From the NCBI GenBank assembly GCA_036639875.1, contig JAVWHX010000091.1:1-5431 (forward strand): 5,431 nt of DNA, read 5' to 3'. Origin of the DNA: JAVWHX01 sp036639875. Lineage in GTDB: Bacteria; Bacillota_I; Bacilli_A; Erysipelotrichales; Coprobacillaceae. The position numbers and the translations under genes were made by a program. The notes under the pieces were generated by a model, which saw only the letters and a list, made by a program, of their open reading frames with translations, was not told the DNA's origin and ran no database searches. Positions 1 to 4,769 of this stretch are shown here, one piece after another; within the stretch, counting starts at the first letter, position 1, and each line of letters starts with the position of its first letter.

Positions 1-33
1 TATTTCTTTTCTACATGTGTCTAAATCTTTCAT
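1..33 (-). CDS. Chorismate mutase (AroQ type), probably of a PheA-like protein; only the first 11 codons are present
   Basis: The ATG at 33-31 overlaps the aroC stop (TGA, 32-30) as ATGA, and an open frame continues to the window edge, encoding MKDLDTCRKEI. This matches the usual beginning of AroQ-type chorismate mutase domains (M-x-D-L-x-x-x-R-x-E-I, normally followed by DxID). In those enzymes the first-helix arginine, here Arg8, binds the substrate. The enzyme would convert chorismate, made by the gene just upstream, into prephenate. In related Firmicutes such a domain is often fused to prephenate dehydratase (pheA), but it can also stand alone or be fused to DAHP synthase or prephenate dehydrogenase, so I give no symbol. 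No strong Shine-Dalgarno precedes the ATG, so translation probably depends on coupling to aroC. Eleven residues is thin evidence, but the motif, overlap and pathway context agree. Confidence 0.7.
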   Translation of the reverse strand, partial: MKDLDTCRKEI

Positions 34-1103
34 TTGTTGATTATATCCAAGATTCCAAGTGCTGCCATTGATTCTACAACAACGACTGCTCTAGGAACAA
101 TACAAGGATCATGCCTTCCTTTAATTTCTAAATCTGTGCTCTGTTTTGTTTTAATATTAATTGTTTGTTGTTTTAATGAAATAGATGATGTCGGTTTAAT
201 TCCAACACTAAAGATAATAGGCATACCATTCGTAATACCACCAATAATTCCACCATTATTGTTTGTTTTTGTTTTGACTATATCATGATCGTAATAGTAT
301 TCATCATTGGCTTGGTGCCCATATAAAGATGTTATATCTTCACCTAAACCAAAACTCACACTCTTAACTGCTGGAATACTAAAAAGTAATGGTGATAAAT
401 GAGATTCGATAGAATCAAAGAATGGATTTCCTAAACCAGTAGGAACATTTAAAATTGCACATTCAATCATACCACCTACTGAATCTTGATTCATTCTTGC
501 AGTTTCTACAGTTTCTTGCATTTGTTCAAAGATCCCCGCTTTAAGTGTAGGGTAATGTTGTTTTAACATATTATCTAGATATGCTTCATCAACATCTACT
601 GGAAATCTATCATCTTGAATATCTTTAATACTTTGAATATGAGCCCCAATAACAATTCCCTTTTGCTTTAAAATCTGTTTTGCAACACTACCAGCAAAGA
701 CAATTGGAGCAGTGATTCTACCAGAAAAATGTCCACCACCTCTAACATCATTAAATCCTTCATATTTGATATAAGCGGGATAATCACTATGTCCTGGTCT
801 CATACATTCTTTTAATAATGAATAATCTTTAGAGTGTTGATCACTATTATAAATCATAGCACATAATGGTGCACCAGTTGTTACACCATCTAGAATACCA
901 CTCATGATTTCTACTTCGTCTTTTTCTTTTCTAGGAGTTGACATCGCATCAAGACCCGGTGCTCTTCTTTTCATTTGATGTTTAATTTCATCTATATCTA
1001 ATTTAATGCCGGCAGGTAAATTACCCATCACAATACCAATGGCTTTTCCATGACTTTCACCAAAAATAGAAAGTTCGATATTTGTACCCCAATTAGAACT
1101 CAT
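30..1103 (-). CDS. aroC: Chorismate synthase
   Basis: AroC catalyses the seventh and last step of the shikimate pathway: trans-elimination of phosphate from EPSP to give chorismate, using reduced FMN that is not consumed. It is a cytoplasmic, normally tetrameric enzyme. The product is 357 aa from the second ATG, a normal family length. Signatures seen are GESHG (His18), RRAPG (46-50), MRPGHSDY (His105), DVRGGGHFSGR (119-129), GIKPTSSI (301-308) and GRHDPCIVPRA (329-339, Asp332). The two histidines and the aspartate correspond to the catalytic residues known in the family. Tandem ATGs lie at 1106 and 1103. I prefer 1103 because AAAGGAG (1116-1110) is then 6 nt upstream rather than 3, and the protein starts MSSNWGTN as relatives do. 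The 5' end overlaps aroA by 11 bp (14 bp with the first ATG), and the stop overlaps the next gene's ATG. It looks intact. Confidence 0.97.
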   Translation of the reverse strand: MSSNWGTNIELSIFGESHGKAIGIVMGNLPAGIKLDIDEIKHQMKRRAPGLDAMSTPRKEKDEVEIMSGILDGVTTGAPLCAMIYNSDQHSKDYSLLKECMRPGHSDYPAYIKYEGFNDVRGGGHFSGRITAPIVFAGSVAKQILKQKGIVIGAHIQSIKDIQDDRFPVDVDEAYLDNMLKQHYPTLKAGIFEQMQETVETARMNQDSVGGMIECAILNVPTGLGNPFFDSIESHLSPLLFSIPAVKSVSFGLGEDITSLYGHQANDEYYYDHDIVKTKTNNNGGIIGGITNGMPIIFSVGIKPTSSISLKQQTINIKTKQSTDLEIKGRHDPCIVPRAVVVVESMAALGILDIINK

Positions 1104-2361
1104 CATATTCTCCTTTCAACATTTTAAAATGTTCCCAAAAACTTGGATATGATTTTTTTACACAATCCTTATCATCAATTGTAACATCTTGTGTACAAAC
1201 TGTCGATGCAATAGCTTCCATCATAGCCATACGATGATCATTATATGAAGAAACACTTCCTCCGTTTAAACAATCCACACCAGTAATCACCATTGTATCA
1301 TTTTCTTCCTTGGCTTGACCACCCAAAGCATTAATCACTTCAACCGTTGCACTTAAACGATCACATTCTTTAATTCGCAATCTTGCAATATTATTAATAA
1401 TTGTTGTTCCTTTGCTTAAAGCGCAACCTAATGCTATAACTGGAATAATATCAGGACATTGTGAACCATCAATAGTCGTACTATGAAGTTGATCACAAAC
1501 AATTCTATATCCGTCTTCTTCTTTAACAAGTTCGCATCCCATTGATTCTAATATTTCAATAGCAGCTTTATCTCCTTGATAAGAATCTAAATTCAATCCT
1601 TTTAAGACAACATTATTATTTAATGCTCCTGCAACCAAATAGAAAGCAGCTTGTGAAAAATCAGCTTCAACATGATAATCACAAGGCGTATATTGTTGTT
1701 GTCCTTTAATAACAAATTCTTGATAATTATGATTTTCTATATGTATTCCATATTGATTTAACATTTGAATTGTTAAATCAATATATCCTTTTGATTCTAA
1801 TTCAGATGTGATAATGATTTTTGAATCTTCATCCATCAATGGTAATGCAAATAACAAACCACTTATAAACTGAGAAGATACATTACCAGGGATTTCAAAA
1901 GAACCAGCTTTTAATTGACCTTGAATATATAAATCTAAAACATCTTCTTTATATAAATAAGCAATCTTTTGTTGATCAAAGATATTATAGAAAACATCTA
2001 AAGGTCTTTTACCTAATCGTCCTGCTCCAGTAAAATGAACATTTGCTTCACATACAATTGAAATAGGAACCATAAATCTTAATGTAGACCCAGATTCTTC
2101 ACAATCAATATCACATTTATTTCTAAAGAAAGTTGTTGTTCCATCAATTTCTAAATAATCATCATGTTCAATAATAATTGTTCCTAATGCTTTCATAGCT
2201 GAAATTGTTGCTTTAATATCTTGAGAATATTCCACGCCACTAATTATACTTTGCCCTCTTGCTAGAGAAGCACAAATAATAGCACGATGAGCCATACTTT
2301 TAGAAGGAGGTACTTGTACACTTCCTGATAATTTGTTTGGTTTTATTTTTATTTGTGTCAT
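1093..2361 (-). CDS. aroA: 3-phosphoshikimate 1-carboxyvinyltransferase (EPSP synthase)
   Basis: AroA transfers the enolpyruvyl group of PEP to shikimate-3-phosphate, giving EPSP (sixth shikimate-pathway step, cytoplasm); it is the enzyme glyphosate inhibits. The 422-aa product matches the usual two-domain length. Signatures seen: PPSKSMAHRA near the N-terminus (Lys21, Arg26, substrate binding), ESGSTLRF (89-96), GRLGKRP (114-120, Arg119), SSQF (162-165), ADFSQAAF (233-240), PDIIP (303-307, with the Asp304 base), RIKECDRL (329-336), YNDHRMAM (373-380) and a C-terminal KKSYPSFWE. Gly91 matches the glycine of class I enzymes (E. coli Gly96), but the following Pro is replaced by Phe96, as I recall from many Firmicutes; drug sensitivity cannot be judged from this. 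The start ATG is 1 nt after the aroB stop (TAAAATG), with a strong AGGAGGT 5 nt upstream. No damage is visible. Confidence 0.97.
   Translation of the reverse strand: MTQIKIKPNKLSGSVQVPPSKSMAHRAIICASLARGQSIISGVEYSQDIKATISAMKALGTIIIEHDDYLEIDGTTTFFRNKCDIDCEESGSTLRFMVPISIVCEANVHFTGAGRLGKRPLDVFYNIFDQQKIAYLYKEDVLDLYIQGQLKAGSFEIPGNVSSQFISGLLFALPLMDEDSKIIITSELESKGYIDLTIQMLNQYGIHIENHNYQEFVIKGQQQYTPCDYHVEADFSQAAFYLVAGALNNNVVLKGLNLDSYQGDKAAIEILESMGCELVKEEDGYRIVCDQLHSTTIDGSQCPDIIPVIALGCALSKGTTIINNIARLRIKECDRLSATVEVINALGGQAKEENDTMVITGVDCLNGGSVSSYNDHRMAMMEAIASTVCTQDVTIDDKDCVKKSYPSFWEHFKMLKGEYDEF
1110..1116 (-). promoter_or_regulatory. Ribosome binding site of aroC, inside the 3' end of aroA
   Basis: AAAGGAG at 1116-1110 lies within the last codons of aroA. 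It is 3 nt from the ATG at 1106 and 6 nt from the ATG at 1103, so it favours the second start. Ribosomes finishing aroA (stop at 1095-1093) pass directly over this site, so the two genes are probably translationally coupled. Confidence 0.75.
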
Positions 2362-2362
2362 T

Positions 2363-3421
2363 TTATACCTCCTCTAATTCATCTATAAATGTTAAATCAC
2401 TTGGATAAACATATGATTTTCCTATTTCATGTAATAATATATAAGATAATTTCTTATGAATATTCTTTTTATCTAATGCCATTGCTTGTTTTAAATCTTT
2501 TGTTTTTAAGTGTGAGACACTAGGTAAATGATATTTCTTTAAAACGTCTCCTATTTGTGAAGCAGTTCCATGTTTTGTTAAACCTTTCATTTCAGCAATA
2601 CGACTTAATTGAACCATTCCTATGCTTATTGCTTCACCATGAGAATATATTTCATAATGATAATACTGTTCTATTGCATGTCCTAATGTATGTCCAAAAT
2701 TAAGAACTAAGCGATCTCCAAAGTCATATAGATCTTTTTCAACAACATCTCTTTTTAAATCAACACAACGATAGATAATTTGATCAATATCATGATAGAG
2801 TTCATCAAACGATGAATAAGATGCTAATGTATTAAAAAGATCTTCATCAAATATACAACCATATTTAATTACTTCTCCCATCCCATCAGCAATAAATCGC
2901 TTATCTAATGTTTGTAGTGTTAAAGGATCAATCAAAACTGCATGAGGATGTTTAAAAGCCCCTACTAAGTTTTTACCTTCAGGTAAATCAACAGCAACCT
3001 TTCCACCTACACTTGAATCGACTTGTGATAAAAGTGAAGTTGGAATTTGCACAAAAGGTACACCACGCATATAACTACTTGCGACAAAACCTGCTAAATC
3101 ACCAATAACGCCCCCACCTAATGCAATAATCAAATCAGTTCTTGTTAATTGAAATGAAAGTAACTCACTATAGATAGAAGCAAGAATATCAAATCTCTTT
3201 GATTGTTCTCCGTGTGGTAAAACTACATGAGAAACTTCATATTCTTTATTCAATTGTGTTTCAATCTTATCTCCATAATATGAATAAACTTGATCATCAG
3301 AAATAATCATAATCTTATTTCCTTTAAAAAGTGGTTTGATATAATCCACAACATGATCTAATATCCCTTTTTCAATAAAAATTGAATAACTATCTTTTCC
3401 TAAGTTAACTTTCATTTCCAT
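2363..3421 (-). CDS. aroB: 3-dehydroquinate synthase
   Basis: AroB converts DAHP to 3-dehydroquinate (second shikimate-pathway step) using NAD+ catalytically and a divalent metal, normally Zn2+; cytoplasmic. The 352 aa are the usual length. The N-terminal NAD-binding half carries LPHGEQSK (68-75) and ALGGGVIGDLAGFVAS (100-115), followed by PTSLLSQVDSSVGGK (127-141, Lys141). The helical C-terminal half carries the metal ligands: Glu183 in GMGEVIKYG, His244 in NFGHTLGHA and His261 in HGEAISIGM, plus the late DKKN motif (317-320). All expected catalytic residues are visible. The first ATG (3421) is preferred over the internal Met3 because AGGAG lies 7 nt upstream of it, against 13 nt. The gene begins 10 nt after aroF ends, and its stop is 1 nt from the aroA start. 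Order and function fit a co-transcribed chorismate operon. Confidence 0.97.
   Translation of the reverse strand: MEMKVNLGKDSYSIFIEKGILDHVVDYIKPLFKGNKIMIISDDQVYSYYGDKIETQLNKEYEVSHVVLPHGEQSKRFDILASIYSELLSFQLTRTDLIIALGGGVIGDLAGFVASSYMRGVPFVQIPTSLLSQVDSSVGGKVAVDLPEGKNLVGAFKHPHAVLIDPLTLQTLDKRFIADGMGEVIKYGCIFDEDLFNTLASYSSFDELYHDIDQIIYRCVDLKRDVVEKDLYDFGDRLVLNFGHTLGHAIEQYYHYEIYSHGEAISIGMVQLSRIAEMKGLTKHGTASQIGDVLKKYHLPSVSHLKTKDLKQAMALDKKNIHKKLSYILLHEIGKSYVYPSDLTFIDELEEV
2367..2373 (-). promoter_or_regulatory. Ribosome binding site of aroA, embedded in the last aroB codons
   Basis: AGGAGGT at 2373-2367, a near-perfect anti-16S match, is formed by the final Glu-Glu-Val codons of aroB and sits 5 nt before the aroA ATG. 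With the TAA-A-ATG junction this is a typical arrangement for coupled translation, and it fixes the aroA start. Confidence 0.85.
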
Positions 3422-3428
3422 ATTTTTT

Positions 3429-3433
3429 CTCCT
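3429..3433 (-). promoter_or_regulatory. Ribosome binding site of aroB, sharing bases with the aroF stop codon
   Basis: The aroF stop TAG (3434-3432) is part of TTTAGGAGA, so the aroB Shine-Dalgarno AGGAG (3433-3429) overlaps the stop by two bases. Its spacing to the aroB ATG at 3421 is 7 nt. A ribosome terminating aroF would cover the site, suggesting coupled translation. Confidence 0.8.
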
Positions 3434-4448
3434 AAACTTCTTTTCCTACTATTTTACCAATTTCTTTGATTTGTTCAATCAATTCTGTATATTTTTTTGG
3501 TTTTAATGATTGTGCTCCATCACATAATGCATTTTCTGGATCATTATGCACTTCTATCATCAATCCATCACACCCTGCTGCTACTGATGCTTTTGCCATT
3601 GGTTCTACTAACCACCATTTTCCCCCTGCATGTGATGGGTCTATAATGATTGGTAAATGTGTTAATTTCTTTACTACTGGTATTGCTTGTAAATCTAATG
3701 TGTTTCTTGTATATGTTTCAAATGTTCTAACTCCTCTTTCACAAAGAATAACATTTAAGTTTCCACTTGCCATAATATACTCTGCACTCATAATCCATTC
3801 TTCAAATGTTGCACATAATCCTCTTTTTAACAAAATTGGTTTTGTACATCTTCTTCCGACTTCTTTTAATAAATCAAAGTTTTGCATATTTCTTGCACCG
3901 ATTTGTACTAGATCTACTTTTTCATTGAATTCTTCTATATAATCAGCACTCATTAATTCTGATACAATTGGTAACCCTGTTTCTTTTTTTGCTTCTAAAA
4001 GAATATCTAATCCATCTGTTCCCATTCCTTGGAATGCATATGGTGATGTTCTTGGTTTAAATGCTCCACCTCTTAACATGTTCGCTCCTGCTGCTTTTGC
4101 TGCTTTAGCGATTTCGATGACTTGTTCTCTTGATTCTACTGAGCATGGTCCAGCAATTAATGCTAAGTGATCTCCACCAACTTTGACACCTGCCACATCA
4201 ATAATTGAATCTTCTGGATGAAATGCTCTATTTGCTAGTTTATATGGTTCACTGACCTTCATAACTTTTTCAACAGCACCATCTACTTCAATTAATCTAG
4301 GATCAATAACAGTTGTGTCTCCTACCAATCCTACAATTGTTGTTTCAGTTCCTTTAGAAATATGAGTTACTAATCCCAACTTCTCAACTTTATCAACAAC
4401 TCTCTTTAAATCTTCATCTTTTGTTTTTGGTTTAAATACTATAATCAT
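3432..4448 (-). CDS. aroF: 3-deoxy-7-phosphoheptulonate (DAHP) synthase, type I-beta with N-terminal regulatory domain
   Basis: This enzyme condenses PEP with erythrose-4-phosphate to DAHP, the committed entry step of the shikimate pathway. Its 338 aa equal, as I recall, the length of the Thermotoga maritima enzyme, and the layout is the same: a small ferredoxin-like N-terminal domain (about 1-66), then a TIM barrel. Barrel motifs are LIAGPCSVES (97-106), RGGAFKPRTSPYAFQG (126-141), QIGARNMQNF (182-191), LLKRG (206-210), ERGVRTFE (237-244), DPSHAGG (270-276) and MIEVHNDPENALCDGAQSL (297-315). The metal ligands fall at Cys102, His273, Glu299 and Asp310; Arg126, Lys131 and Lys208 are typical active-site residues. 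In T. maritima the N-domain mediates feedback inhibition by tyrosine, so the same is inferred here. AAGGAG sits 9 nt before the ATG at 4448. The gene is first in the operon, directly behind a T-box leader. Confidence 0.97.
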   Translation of the reverse strand: MIIVFKPKTKDEDLKRVVDKVEKLGLVTHISKGTETTIVGLVGDTTVIDPRLIEVDGAVEKVMKVSEPYKLANRAFHPEDSIIDVAGVKVGGDHLALIAGPCSVESREQVIEIAKAAKAAGANMLRGGAFKPRTSPYAFQGMGTDGLDILLEAKKETGLPIVSELMSADYIEEFNEKVDLVQIGARNMQNFDLLKEVGRRCTKPILLKRGLCATFEEWIMSAEYIMASGNLNVILCERGVRTFETYTRNTLDLQAIPVVKKLTHLPIIIDPSHAGGKWWLVEPMAKASVAAGCDGLMIEVHNDPENALCDGAQSLKPKKYTELIEQIKEIGKIVGKEV

Positions 4449-4456
4449 AATCTTTT

Positions 4457-4464
4457 TCTCCTTT
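4457..4464 (-). promoter_or_regulatory. Ribosome binding site of aroF
   Basis: AAAGGAGA at 4464-4457 is 8 nt before the ATG at 4448 (9 nt counted from the AAGGAG core). It lies after the terminator T-run, outside both alternative leader structures. The leader therefore seems to act on transcription rather than by hiding this site. Confidence 0.8.
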
Positions 4465-4470
4465 TTCTAT

Positions 4471-4510
4471 AAATAAAAAGTCCCTCCTCCATATAAGGAC
4501 GAGAGAGACT
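4471..4510 (-). terminator. Intrinsic terminator of the T-box leader
   Basis: AGTCTCTCT (4510-4502) pairs with GGAGGGACT (4487-4479) over nine base pairs, including two G-U pairs, and is followed by a T-run at 4479-4471 (TTTTTATTT, its first T being the last paired base). A shorter alternative, GTCCTT (4500-4495) with AGGGAC (4485-4480), uses the same 3' arm. Either form destroys the antiterminator. Since no other terminator follows the LCP gene, this one probably also stops read-through from it. Confidence 0.85.
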
Positions 4511-4527
4511 ATCGCGTTACCACCTTA
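4494..4527 (-). promoter_or_regulatory. T-box antiterminator
   Basis: Helix A1 pairs TAAGG (4527-4523) with CCTTA (4498-4494). Then comes the seven-base bulge TGGTAAC (4522-4516), whose TGGT would pair with a tRNA ACCA end. Helix A2 pairs GCGA (4515-4512) with TCGT (4502-4499). The bulge reads TGGTAAC rather than the commoner TGGNACC, one C-to-A difference. The structure uses bases 4510-4501 that the terminator also needs, so the two are mutually exclusive. Confidence 0.88.
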
Positions 4528-4531
4528 ATTT

Positions 4532-4553
4532 GTTGTTATCTCACAATAACAAC
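4532..4553 (-). repeat. Perfect 8-bp inverted repeat (linker hairpin) between T-box stem III and the antiterminator
   Basis: GTTGTTAT (4553-4546) and ATAACAAC (4539-4532) are perfectly complementary around a six-base loop TGTGAG. The hairpin lies in the linker between stem III and the T-box sequence. It is not one of the standard T-box helices. There is no T-run after it, so it is not a terminator by itself. It may simply compact the linker. Confidence 0.8.
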
Positions 4554-4634
4554 CTCTTCGAGTACAAACATACTCTAACACTATAACGGGTGTCCCCGTG
4601 CCAGCCTACTTCATTCAACCGCCTACTCCAAGAT

Positions 4635-4637
4635 GTA
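4635..4637 (-). promoter_or_regulatory. Probable T-box specifier codon UAC (tyrosine)
   Basis: In the 3' side of the stem I internal loop, GAA-TAC-A-TCTT (4640-4630) has the family arrangement of a GAA-like segment, specifier triplet, conserved purine, then the basal helix. I compared it with the B. subtilis glyQS leader (GGC-A-TTCTT) from memory. TAC is a tyrosine codon. The antiterminator bulge UGGU implies discriminator base A73, as in tRNA-Tyr (also tRNA-Phe). Shifting the frame by one base would give other triplets, so the call is probable, not certain. Confidence 0.72.
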
Positions 4638-4729
4638 TTCAATAATAACCCAATCCTCTTTTTCACCAACCAAGAGTTCTCTAAAATTGTTTATACTATT
4701 TACTCTTTCTTTTCTTTGTATTTAAACAT

Positions 4730-4758
4730 ATTTTATATAATGATATTCACTTTGTCAA
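4730..4758 (-). promoter_or_regulatory. Sigma-A-type promoter of the aro operon
   Basis: The -35 box TTGACA (4758-4753, perfect) and the -10 box TAAAAT (4735-4730, one mismatch to TATAAT) are separated by exactly 17 bp. Transcription would start near the A at 4723, giving a leader of about 275 nt. The -35 box begins only 11 nt after the stop codon of the upstream LCP gene. A near-consensus promoter fits an operon regulated by attenuation rather than by an activator. Confidence 0.87.
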
Positions 4759-4769
4759 GAAATGTGTAC

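Larger units (their letters stand above)
4471..4723 (-). promoter_or_regulatory. T-box riboswitch leader, probably tRNA-Tyr responsive, controlling the aro operon
   Basis: The leader of aroF has the full T-box order. Stem I (about 4707-4630) shows a distal hairpin CTCTT (4676-4672)/AAGAG (4660-4656) around GGTTGGTGAAA, an upper helix CAAT (4689-4686)/ATTG (4643-4640), and a basal pairing AAGA (4707-4704)/TCTT (4633-4630). Stem II follows, with AGTA (4610-4607) in GAATGAAGTAGG. The IIA/B element is ACGGG (4599-4595)/CCCGT (4590-4586), and stem III is GAGTA (4575-4571)/TACTC (4564-4560). Then come a linker hairpin, the T-box sequence AAGGTGGTAACGCG (4526-4513) and a terminator. In this family an uncharged tRNA pairs with the specifier and the UGGN bulge, stabilising the antiterminator and allowing transcription. 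The 5' end is set from the predicted promoter and is approximate. The pairings were worked out by eye. Confidence 0.93.

Noticed and set aside
34..288. Plus-strand open frame of 84 codons
   Set aside because: It lies antisense within aroC, whose motifs are unambiguous. It has no ribosome binding site I can see and no recognisable protein features, so it is a shadow of the coding strand.
1093..2361. Glyphosate-tolerant class II EPSP synthase
   Set aside because: The key glycine (Gly91) is retained and the CP4-type alanine is not seen. The Phe at the usual proline position is suggestive but does not justify a resistance claim.
3466..3942. Plus-strand open frame of 158 codons
   Set aside because: It is fully antisense to the conserved barrel of aroF. 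Its composition is what the complement of a coding region gives, and it has no independent support.
4605..4616. GAATGAAGTAGG as an alternative specifier region with GAA (Glu)
   Set aside because: It lies after stem I, and its AGTA fits the stem II motif. Glutamate makes little sense upstream of aro genes, and the UGGU bulge implies A73 rather than the G73 usual in bacterial tRNA-Glu.
4748..4766. Possible terminator hairpin after the LCP gene (CACATTT/AAAGTG)
   Set aside because: It is a six-pair stem with a bulged A, mostly A-T in its upper half, not followed by a T-run, and it overlaps the -35 box.
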